Positions 18,601-21,029 of a stretch of 21,029 bases of DNA are shown here, piece by piece. The position numbers and the translations under genes were made by a program. Numbering within the stretch: position 1 is the first letter of the stretch; every line of letters begins with the position of its first letter. The stretch lies in assembly GCA_008931825.1 (NCBI GenBank), contig QXVZ01001065.1:1-21029 (forward strand). The letters are read 5' to 3'. Origin of the DNA: Phallusia fumigata (Eukaryota > Chordata > Ascidiacea > Phlebobranchia > Ascidiidae). The notes under the pieces are model-generated. The model saw only the letters and a program-made list of their open reading frames with translations, was not told the DNA's origin and searched no databases.

Positions 18601-20967
18601 TGTACAAGAGAAACTCCTCAGGATCTGAAAACATGGAGATATTTTAGTAATTTCTTAATCATGGTGGTTTGACTTTAGGCCATTAGTTTAAAATTGAATA
18701 TGTTTACTGAATAAGCTCAACCGAAATCAGTTTTTTCTTTGCATAAGATTCAGCTTGGCATAAAAACTAACATTTAAGTAATTTTAATTTTTTTTTTTAA
18801 TTTGTTGTGTAATCAAATTAGGCTCAATCGTTTAGGTATAATTGTTAAAATGACCCTGAAAATATGTCAATTCCAAAAAAAATTTTTTGAAAGTTGCATA
18901 ATTTGCACTTTAGCGGTATGTATTTAAAGCAAAATGAGATGGGATTCGAACCCCCGCCCTCCGCACTTACGGACACACGTTCTTCCATCAGCTGCAATGA
19001 CAAGTCCAGTGTTAGATGGACAAGCACATCGATATTCGTTGAATGAAGTTGGGAGGCAGATATGACTGCAGTAGCGTTGGTCGGACCAACACAAGTTCGA
19101 ATCTGGAAAGGAAAAGAATGATTAGAAATAAAAATGAAAATCTGGTCACACAATTCCCGGTTTCAGATGGTCTCAATTTAAACACACAAGTCAAAACATT
19201 CCTGATGATGACAACAGCGTTTGTCAAAAAGTAGAAAATGTTTTACACACAAGTACTGACTTGTATCTTCTTATTAAAAAAAGAAATTAGGCACTTTTTA
19301 TTCACATTAATTTTGTGCAATACTGATTCCGTAAACACAGTCTAAAAACCGGATTTTAAAAAAGCTTTCTTTCTTGACAAAACTGTGCACAAATATACAT
19401 CGAAACTTACCTGCAGATACTCGAAGTTGTTGTTCCTTTTTATTTACAATCGTTATTCCCATCGGCGTTTTACCAAGACCCGAACCCGCCCGAGCCAAAC
19501 CGCTACCAGCAGTGCTGACCGAATAAATCGAACTTTTGTTCCAGACACTAAAAACAAAAACAGTTCAATAAAAATACGAAAAAAACTAATTTCTCTGCTG
19601 AAAACAAAGTTCGTGGTCGGTTAAATTTTACCAGAAAGTTAATTTTAGGGAATAACTTTTTTATTTTTTTCTAAAAAGCTTTTGGCTTTCGGTTTCTTTT
19701 AGATATGGTTTTCCAATATAGCTACTGAAAAACTGCATGGAAATTTGCATTCTTAGGAAAACGAGTTTTACCAAAAATCTGAAGACATTTTGCCCCAAGT
19801 TGAATACTCACCCAAAGTAAAGACGACCATCGAACAATGAAAGACCGAATGCCGGATATTTAAACGAAATCTCGTAGTCAATAACAGTTTTGCGAGCAGA
19901 ACCATCAAAATCGCAACTTTCTATGCTCTTCGTGAACCCGTCAATCCAATATATTCGCCTGAGAAAACATAAATTCTACTTACTGGTGTGTGTCATTGGA
20001 CCAAACGTACACTAACGATAAGCACTTCTTGATCTACATCAAAATATGTCAGGCTCAATCATAGCTGTTATTGATTGCTTGATTTGATCCTATCTATAAC
20101 TTAACGACTTTTTGCAAACCTAGCGGTCACACATGGATAAAAACCTTTAAACTTTAATTCCAATAGTAAAACAAAAAATATTGCACTCAATATCCTGTTA
20201 TTAATATGAAAAACATGAATACTGTAGGCGCATAGAATTTCGCTTTAGATTTTTGCCGCATATTTATTCGGACAAGTAGAAATGTGATCCCGGTGAATGA
20301 TGTTTACCTTTGTACACGGTCTGCGACAACTTCGTTCGGCCAGACAAGATGACGTACGATTGTTGTCGGTTCACTTCCATCCATCCAAGCACGTTCAATC
20401 GTCCCCTTGGTTTGATCACTCCAAAACATTATCCTGAACATGAAAATCAAACATATGTACTTAATGATTTGTTCCTAAAATGGGCGCCGTTGTGTTTGGA
20501 TTAAATATGTATTAGTATCAACCCTGGATTGTTAGATCGTATAAGTAAACTTAACAAAGAAACCGATGAGTAAAATGTTTTTGTCCAAACTACAGCCGCA
20601 ACGATTTTCTATTTTTATAATTTATTGTCAGATTCGCTTTAAAAATTTGCTGACATGACTTTACTAAGTAGCCAGTACTTGTGTGTGAAACATTTTCTAC
20701 TTTTCTGCAAATTCCTGATGATGAAAACAGCGTTTGTCGAAACGTGTTTTACACACAAGTACTGGCTTGTATCTTCTTATTGAAAAAATTGACCTCACCC
20801 TTCAAACGGAAGCAAATCTATACCACGTGGTTCGGACAATCCACCAATCAGACGCACGACATTTTTGCCATCGTAGTTAGAAACAAAGATAGCTCCAAGT
20901 TGGGCATCTGTCCAGTAAATGTTTTTGGAAAGCCAGTCGACTGCCAAGCCGTTGGGTTCGAAAACAT
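3592..20967 (-). CDS. Chimeric LRP5/6-like / HYR-CCP-GCC2 type I membrane receptor, 31 exons, 5' partial
   Basis: Whole-gene entry; exons are listed separately. Joining 31 GT-AG exons gives one uninterrupted frame of 1815 codons and a TAA stop, and every junction agrees in phase. Approximate residues of the visible part: 1-192 end of a YWTD propeller; 193-236 EGF; 237-523 six-bladed YWTD propeller; 524-567 EGF; 568-838 six-bladed propeller; 839-881 EGF; 882-971 Thr/Ser-rich linker; 972-1061 and 1062-1143 HYR; 1144-1211 CCP/sushi; 1212-1357 spacer; 1358-1407 GCC2/GCC3; 1422-1444 transmembrane helix; 1445-1815 cytoplasmic tail. Propeller-EGF repeats without LDLa repeats between them are typical of LRP5/6 and nidogen-like proteins, which bind secreted ligands at the cell surface. 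Unlike LRP5/6, no LDLa repeats precede the membrane; a polydom-like module set takes their place. The N-terminus, signal peptide and any earlier propeller lie off the right edge. The ligand is unknown. No named orthologue is recognised, so no symbol is given. Confidence 0.9.
3770..3844 (-). CDS. Receptor exon 30: cytoplasmic tail
   Basis: It encodes ARPPRAGYWNPGFDGPNDW followed by EALAM. This short aromatic/Pro/Gly segment is the only Trp-containing part of the distal tail and might be a short linear binding motif. The acceptor is ctcttatcag and the donor GTAAGT. It is phase 1 at both ends. Confidence 0.85.
   Translation of the reverse strand, partial: GLVLPEQGTGIQDSMGRTTGKLWQ
4033..4305 (-). 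CDS. Receptor exon 29: cytoplasmic tail, Pro/Met/Gly-rich
   Basis: It encodes VKGMPMKRSMSMERGPNPG, then MMVRPPTGPMPPGGPNMMG, then RGPVYPTYAHRGMPPPGNLP and YQPGKMRNPYMTLQP. It is a low-complexity proline-rich segment with Tyr residues and SH3-type R-x-P-P (RPPT) sequences, and no folded domain is evident. The acceptor is caacttttag and the donor GTGAG. It is GC-rich compared with the surrounding introns. Confidence 0.92.
4627..4786 (-). CDS. Receptor exon 28: cytoplasmic tail, Arg/Ser-rich
   Basis: It encodes MQKRPVSLDEDRNTKYSSDS, then MRRGRGSGRSMSMRRPESVS and FRPEGPQSLP. It is disordered, basic and Ser-rich. The motif RSMSM recurs in exon 29. The acceptor is ttttttacgcag and the donor GTAAAC. 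It is joined in phase 0 from exon 27 and ends in phase 1. Confidence 0.9.
5449..5804 (-). CDS. Receptor exon 27: cytoplasmic tail with PPSY motif
   Basis: This is the largest exon of the gene. It encodes NVQPKQQRKPPPSEIS, a Ser/Asp-rich stretch, MPLKSALKKRSKPPPSYLED and ISASTISVGRVRQ. It contains two PPPS motifs; the second forms PPSY (5512-5523), which fits the PPxY WW-domain ligand. Many Ser/Thr near acidic residues suggest phosphorylation, but this is only inferred. The acceptor is ccatcacag and the donor GTAATC. Confidence 0.93.
6118..6166. repeat. Short inverted repeat CTAGGAAAT / ATTTCCTAG
   Basis: Perfect 9-bp arms (starting near 6118 and ending near 6166) flank about 30 bases, next to a further tRNA box B-like GGGATTCGACCC around 6192. 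It may be the remains of a small foldback element in intron 26. Confidence 0.5.
6270..6390 (-). CDS. Receptor exon 26: cytoplasmic tail, Lys-rich and acidic
   Basis: It encodes ARERRKKKKKAEKNESED, then ETETTTEQGNGHIPSN. It extends the basic juxtamembrane helix begun in exon 25 and then becomes acidic and disordered. The acceptor is caacaatag and the donor GTAGAG. It ends in phase 1. Confidence 0.87.
6557..6612 (-). repeat. tRNA-like fragment with consensus box B
   Basis: Minus strand: CTGGTCGAGCACCAGTCTTG, then CGTAGGTTCGAATCCAATC. Box B (GGTTCGAATCC) is perfect, but the acceptor stem and anticodon arm cannot be folded convincingly, so a SINE remnant is more likely than a tRNA gene. Confidence 0.5.
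6731..6972 (-). repeat. tRNA-derived SINE-like element
   Basis: Read on the minus strand, the 5' part (6972 to about 6897) resembles a tRNA: a box A-like GCGAGTGGTTAGCGCGGC and a box B-like GGGTTCTAATCC. It is followed by a non-tRNA body ending near 6731. The body (cggtgg..ga.acaa..cc.gaat..gttatg) recurs at 13118-13337. It lies in intron 25 of the receptor gene. Confidence 0.75.
7027..7199 (-). CDS. Receptor exon 25: transmembrane helix and basic juxtamembrane segment
   Basis: After CKLKPITGEESMNK comes a 23-residue uninterrupted hydrophobic segment (7090-7158) with two GG pairs, GGVIGGFVLL, immediately followed by HRRRKNNRMKKEQERKRRQR. This is a single-pass helix with a strong stop-transfer sequence, placing the C-terminus in the cytoplasm. 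The short stalk after GCC2/GCC3 is only about 13 residues. The acceptor is aattttcag and the donor GTAAG. Confidence 0.95.
7090..7158 (-). other. Transmembrane helix of the receptor
   Basis: These 23 codons are uncharged and rich in Ile, Val, Leu and Gly, bounded by Lys on the outside and H-R-R-R-K on the inside. By the positive-inside rule this gives an extracellular N-terminus. It is the only clearly hydrophobic segment of the visible protein. Confidence 0.94.
7368..7517 (-). CDS. Receptor exon 24: GCC2/GCC3 (ephrin-receptor-like) module
   Basis: It encodes KCPKGTFMSNDKCEFCPVDS, then YQDQPGKTFCHKCPPNKQTA and YGSMNVYYC. 'CP.GTf......C..CP..sYQd..G...C..CP......yGs' is the GCC2/GCC3 signature found in polydom/SVEP1, SCUBE and Eph-related ectodomains. 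It is a 1-1 exon. The acceptor is aaatttctgcag and the donor GTAAGT. Confidence 0.93.
7874..8087 (-). CDS. Receptor exon 23: spacer, helical second half
   Basis: It encodes VDLDEIKSIATTMEARLIVE, then VVEMVVTAKILAKG and ALVICEEGWLMDDNGC. The first part looks like an amphipathic alpha/beta segment. The final Cys/Gly-rich piece leads directly into the GCC2/GCC3 module. The acceptor is cactaacag and the donor GTAAGA. It ends in phase 1. Confidence 0.88.
8113..8192 (-). repeat. tRNA-like SINE head
   Basis: On the minus strand it reads GATGGGCGGGTAGTTATCAC, then a box B-like GGTTTAAATCCCGTCTCGGT. It matches the tRNA-like head at 6897-6972 in layout and in the trailing 'gtc..ggtcaa'. It is too degenerate at box B to be a working tRNA gene. 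Confidence 0.65.
8338..8430. repeat. Foldback repeat copy in intron 22
   Basis: It carries GTGAAACATTTTCTGATGAC, then GTCAAAACGTAGAAAATATT and TTACACACGAGTTCTGGCTT, ending in TGTATCTTCTTATTAAAA as do the copies at 19193 and 20670. It is diverged. Confidence 0.75.
8511..8734 (-). CDS. Receptor exon 22: Cys-containing spacer with furin-like site
   Basis: It encodes KPSVGNVVQELDLLYPCPCK, then DYYDSRRRSITSALRTH, then GCRKRRERLGFCNHSKN and a strand ending KLKVKVT. I do not recognise a named domain. RKRR fits the furin-type consensus R-x-K/R-R. The acceptor is caatttgcag and the donor GTAAG. It ends in phase 0 and pairs with exon 23 to make a 1-1 unit. Confidence 0.85.
9059..9262 (-). CDS. Receptor exon 21: CCP (sushi) module
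   Basis: It encodes CGYPKIPENSQLSCTT, then CLVMCDKGYRLT, then FIKCTHN and MEWMPYLDESAC. The module starts 'CG.P..PENs', has the central 'C...C..GY.L', and a Trp before the final Cys. It carries five cysteines between first and last (one more than the usual inner pair), so one may be unpaired or linked outside the module. It is a 1-1 exon; the donor is GTAAGC. Confidence 0.92.
9607..9852 (-). CDS. Receptor exon 20: HYR module 2
   Basis: A second 1-1 HYR exon: TPPLRLSCPSDITVET, then WEIPRFEDNSGFPLNVTSNH and YDIEYVAVDQHGNFETCEF. CPSDI, W..P...DNSG and YVA.D..GN...C are textbook HYR positions. It matches the family consensus more closely than the first copy. The acceptor is gtttcttaacag and the donor GTGAGT. 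Confidence 0.95.
10132..10401 (-). CDS. Receptor exon 19: HYR module 1
   Basis: One 1-1 exon encodes one HYR (hyalin repeat) module, an Ig-like extracellular adhesion fold. It begins PPKPSFINCDPKTL, continues PINVTVVDSHEEPV, and ends HIVHFHAYDDFGQKAVCVVA. 'G.h.V.f.A.D.fG..a.C' is the HYR signature, and the two Cys positions fit the family. The acceptor is atttctcag and the donor GTAAG. Confidence 0.9.
10663..10810 (-). CDS. Receptor exon 18: Thr-rich mucin-like linker, part 2
   Basis: In phase 0 from exon 17 it reads VPTTTIPITVAALVENST, then NTTTTATISTTAQTATT and TVETTP. About a third of the residues are Thr, and there are N-glycosylation sequons (NST, NTT). This suits an O-glycosylated stalk separating the propeller half from the HYR half. 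The acceptor is ttccaccag and the donor GTACGT. It ends in phase 1. Confidence 0.84.
11061..11152. repeat. Dispersed repeat related to 13889-13975
   Basis: AATGCTGGTTTGCATGTTTA, then TAAATATGCGAAAACGCAAA and GAACACATCATACTTGATCA line up with the block at 13889-13975 in the same order and orientation, with substitutions and a small insertion. It is in intron 17. Confidence 0.75.
11170..11291 (-). CDS. Receptor exon 17: Thr/Ser-rich mucin-like linker, part 1
   Basis: Reading in the phase set by exon 16 gives EEKAAMLTSTHAPTTTLLPT followed by a stretch ending TSATTTTTQ. It is low-complexity and rich in Thr, Ala and Pro, with one N-x-T/S site (NAT). A competing open frame across these bases is out of phase. 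The acceptor is ctattgcag and the donor GTGACG. Confidence 0.82.
11740..11800 (+). repeat. tRNA-like fragment with consensus box B, plus strand
   Basis: TGTGGGTTCGAATCCCAGAG forms a T-arm-like stem (TGGG/CCCA around TTCGAAT). Upstream TACTCAGGTAGCCCTGGATA is a weak box A. No complete cloverleaf was found. It lies in intron 16 of the receptor gene and is oriented opposite to most other copies. Confidence 0.5.
11945..12073 (-). CDS. Receptor exon 16: EGF-like module 3
   Basis: It encodes GPCQPRVHECSHICIPDQLD, then YVCLCPDNLVL and RSCV, a full six-Cys EGF on a symmetrical 1-1 exon, closely matching exons 5 and 11. The acceptor is cacaccaag (poor pyrimidine tract) and the donor GTGAGA. Confidence 0.92.
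12386..12601 (-). CDS. Receptor exon 15: propeller 3, blade 6
   Basis: It encodes LDYIPLLGSAHHLYGLGKIE, then SLVFSDWGNRTVMKISK and a strand ending NSFIYP. 'HLYGL......LVFSDWGNRTV' corresponds to the final blade of an LRP propeller. The acceptor is gtcgacag and the donor GTACG. It ends in phase 1 before the third EGF. Confidence 0.9.
12832..13019 (-). CDS. Receptor exon 14: propeller 3, blades 4-5
   Basis: It encodes MMYWTEWGDSPMVAEAKMSG, then LHWPNGLFYDEESEKMFLAD and SIQTVKVI. YWTEWG and WPNGLFYD are canonical. The donor is the least certain in the gene. GTGCGT is chosen because it gives phase 1, as exon 15 needs; GTGAAA 12 bases inward would break the frame. Confidence 0.86.
13118..13337 (-). 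repeat. SINE-like element, second copy of the 6731-6972 body
   Basis: It shares CTCGGTGGACGGAACAACGC-like start, GAATGCGTTATG and TTTCTTCTTCAGGGAAACAC with the copy at 6731-6972. The tRNA-like head is missing or replaced at the exon-13 donor, which begins about 4 bases beyond the element. Confidence 0.65.
13342..13504 (-). CDS. Receptor exon 13: propeller 3, blade 3
   Basis: It encodes QVDGMAIDPVHRLLYWTDVM and ends KPRAIVLNPKAG. Two AGs lie 5 bases apart (ctcag and gtcag). Only the upstream one keeps the frame with exon 12 and yields 'GQVDGMAID'. The donor is GTAGGT. A SINE-like repeat begins within a few bases of this donor. Confidence 0.92.
13672..13746 (-). repeat. tRNA-like SINE head
   Basis: Minus strand: CATGGCAAAGTCGTTGTGAA, then CACAAGGTTGTTGGTTCTAA and TCCCTCCTCAGTACC. 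Layout is the same as at 6897-6972, with a GGTTCTAATCC box B. Confidence 0.6.
13849..14021. repeat. 43-bp direct repeats 130 bp apart
   Basis: 13849-13891 and 13979-14021 share AACATATCACGTTT, AAACATG and CAGATGATAAAAACGC-type blocks at high identity. The segment between them contains a block that recurs at 11061-11150. It lies in intron 12 of the receptor gene. Confidence 0.8.
14079..14324 (-). CDS. Receptor exon 12: third propeller, blades 1-2
   Basis: It encodes PESFILVADGNRIMMKSL, then AVTYDPLTSYIYWVDNGRQR and TIYRNI. The 'ILVADGNRIM' entry strand and IYWVDNG are LRP-propeller hallmarks. The acceptor is ccgttcag and the donor GTTGGT (weak but phase-consistent). It ends in phase 1. Confidence 0.91.
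14739..14870 (-). CDS. Receptor exon 11: EGF-like module 2
   Basis: It encodes CVGGNNCSDICVSSDEVDYM, then CLCSDESG and WNCV, a complete six-Cys EGF on a 1-1 exon. Two acceptors exist, 9 bases apart and both in frame. The upstream one (tttttcgcag) is used here. The other would start the exon at 14861 and remove three residues. Confidence 0.9.
15307..15472 (-). CDS. Receptor exon 10: propeller 2, blade 6
   Basis: It encodes LPFGLTMSPDKIYLTDWDLG and ends TINTPQN plus one base. 'PFGLT....IYLTDW' is the conserved last-blade strand of LRP propellers. I chose the donor ATC|GTAAGT because it matches the consensus and restores phase 1 for the EGF exon. A GT 4 bases further on would break the frame. 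Confidence 0.91.
15537..15590. repeat. T-rich low-complexity tract
   Basis: Long T runs broken by single C, A or G bases (ttttttttctttttctttt). Simple sequence inside intron 9 of the receptor gene, with no function implied. Confidence 0.85.
15991..16261 (-). CDS. Receptor exon 9: propeller 2, blades 4-5
   Basis: It encodes DLYVSDWGTDPKVIRLDLDG, then NPNGLAFHNQYLYITDSMRK and a longer strand ending MDSVQME. The NPNGLAF and YLYITD elements define two successive blades. The acceptor is attttccag and the donor GTAATT. It ends in phase 0. Confidence 0.93.
16556..16733 (-). CDS. Receptor exon 8: propeller 2, blade 3
   Basis: It encodes LCIDWLNRHLYFTNIG, then HRIEMVDLSDPYRRKILAS and KPRDLVINPHSG. 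LYFT replaces YWTD. The final strand 'KPRDLVINP..G-xLYVSDWG' runs on into exon 9, as in LRP5/6. The acceptor is acaaccag and the donor GTAAGG. Confidence 0.93.
16734..18007. other. Longest intron of the receptor gene, with a CG-richer block
   Basis: The 1274-base intron joins exons 7 and 8 without loss of frame or domain. Most of it is AT-rich and featureless. At about 17316-17470 it turns CG-richer and contains TGACGTAA (17369-17376), TGACGTGA (17418-17425) and nearby TAATTA sites (about 17299 and 17311). This could be an intronic regulatory element. A short plus-strand open frame at 16828-17034 has an AATAAA 17 bases downstream but no other support. Confidence 0.4.
18008..18110 (-). CDS. 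Receptor exon 7: propeller 2, blade 2
   Basis: It encodes MVYWSDVATNKIYRKAMNES and ends GGIGTVDG. YWSD..TNKIYR is a canonical blade strand. The Gly codon is split (phase 1) and joins exon 8 as GTVDG-LCIDW, matching the usual VDGLAVDW. The 1.27-kb intron that follows is the longest in the gene. Confidence 0.94.
18482..18624 (-). CDS. Receptor exon 6: first blade of second propeller
   Basis: It encodes HPEEFLLYTSLDDGTVMLVS and ends SAVDFDPKDK. 'P..FLLY.....' is the usual entry into an LRP propeller after an EGF module, and 'AVDFDPKDK-MVYWSD' continues across the next junction. The acceptor is gttttcag. The donor is GTAAC, and the exon ends in phase 0. Confidence 0.93.
18930..18962 (-). repeat. 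tRNA-like box B fragment next to exon 5 donor
   Basis: On the minus strand GGGCGGGGGTTCGAATCCCA is a T-arm-like sequence. It begins about 8 bases downstream of the donor of EGF exon 5. The rest of a tRNA is not present; the would-be 5' half is the exon itself. Confidence 0.4.
18971..19102 (-). CDS. Receptor exon 5: EGF-like module 1
   Basis: One symmetrical 1-1 exon encodes one complete six-cysteine EGF module: NLCWSDQRYCSHICLP, then YRCACPSNTG, then ADGRTCV. The C-x6-C-x3-C-x10-C-x1-C-x12-C spacing is the propeller-associated EGF type of LRP proteins. The acceptor is cctttccag and the donor GTAAGT. Confidence 0.94.
19193..19280. repeat. Foldback repeat copy in intron 4
   Basis: CTGATGATGACAACAGCGTT, then GTAGAAAATGTTTTACACAC and AAGTACTGACTTGTATCTTC. 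It is strongly similar to the copy at 20670 in the same orientation. The left terminal repeat is degraded. Confidence 0.8.
19411..19547 (-). CDS. Receptor exon 4: last blade of first visible propeller
   Basis: It encodes VWNKSSIYSVSTAGSG and then a strand ending EQQLRVSAG. It completes the sixth blade ('LYFG-VWNKSSIYSV', equivalent to YWTDW..k.I). The donor is GTAAGT and the acceptor gtttttag. It ends in phase 1, directly before the EGF exon. Confidence 0.9.
19812..19958 (-). CDS. Receptor exon 3: YWTD propeller blade
   Basis: It encodes RIYWIDGFTKSIESCDFDG followed by the closing strand of the blade and LSLFDGRLYFG, the start of the last blade. The acceptor is gttttctcag and the donor GTGAGT. 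It ends with a split Gly codon (GG). Confidence 0.92.
20308..20433 (-). CDS. Receptor exon 2: YWTD propeller blade
   Basis: It encodes IMFWSDQTKGTIERAWMDG and then a strand ending VWPNEVVADRVQ. FWSD is a YWTD variant, and the 'ERAWMDGSEP' strand is typical of LRP propellers. The acceptor is atgttcag and the donor GTAAA. The phase-2 ends agree with both neighbouring exons. Confidence 0.93.
20670..20785. repeat. Foldback repeat copy with intact terminal inverted repeats
   Basis: Left terminal repeat 20670-20692 and right terminal repeat 20745-20767 are complementary at 22 of 23 positions (AGCCAGTACTTGTGTGTG / its complement). The tail TGTATCTTCTTATTG is shared with other copies. It lies only about 12 bases downstream of the exon-1 donor of the receptor gene. 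Confidence 0.85.
20799..20967 (-). CDS. Receptor exon 1 (first visible): YWTD propeller blade
   Basis: The exon encodes GLAVDWLSKNIYWTD, the classical start of an LDLR-type YWTD blade, and then a second strand ending in LSEPRGIDLLPFEG. The acceptor is ttttttag and the donor GTGAG. The exon enters with two bases of a split codon, so a further coding exon must lie upstream, beyond 21029. It ends with two bases (GG) carried into the next exon. Confidence 0.93.
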
Positions 20968-21029
20968 CTAAAAAAAGAGAAACTAGTTTTTGAATGGTTT
21001 TTTTAATATTTCGAAGTTGTTAATTTTTT

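Overview
The window looks like nuclear DNA of an invertebrate chordate, most likely an ascidian tunicate such as Ciona. The reasons are an AT-rich background, about 30 short GT-AG introns (mostly 110-660 bp) in one gene, deuterostome-type extracellular modules (YWTD propeller, EGF, HYR, CCP/sushi, GCC2/GCC3) in one receptor, and many small tRNA-like and foldback repeats. The organism call is inference; no species-specific marker was seen.

Layout. Positions 1-1.5 kb are non-coding, with a foldback-repeat fragment, several TGACGT sites and a perfect 221-bp tandem duplication split by a single N (almost certainly an assembly join). From about 1.66 to 3.22 kb a small plus-strand gene of three visible exons encodes an unrecognised soluble protein of 168 aa (160 aa if an internal ATG is used). 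Its first intron carries a near-perfect 47-bp inverted repeat ending 12 bases before the exon-2 acceptor. From 3.59 kb to the right edge almost everything belongs to one minus-strand gene. I chained 31 coding exons whose reading phases all agree, giving 1815 codons plus stop. The 5' end lies beyond the right edge.

The minus-strand product is a type I membrane protein. In order it has the end of a YWTD beta-propeller, an EGF module, a six-bladed propeller, EGF, a second six-bladed propeller, EGF, a Thr/Ser-rich mucin-like linker, two HYR modules, one CCP module, a Cys-containing spacer with an RKRR site, a GCC2/GCC3 (ephrin-receptor-like) module, one transmembrane helix, and a long basic then Pro/Met/Arg-rich cytoplasmic tail with a PPSY motif. 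The first half resembles an LRP5/6-type ectodomain. The second half repeats the HYR-HYR-CCP-spacer-GCC2/GCC3 order of polydom/SVEP1-like proteins. Nearly every module is bounded by phase-1 introns, the classical signature of exon shuffling. This chimeric receptor is the main discovery candidate.

The two genes converge. The likely minus-strand poly(A) signal (3525-3530) and plus-strand poly(A) signal (3564-3569) are placed so that the mature 3' ends would overlap. Introns of the receptor gene carry tRNA-derived SINE-like pieces, a foldback repeat family with five copies in the window, and a second dispersed repeat. Several lie within about 10-20 bp of splice sites.
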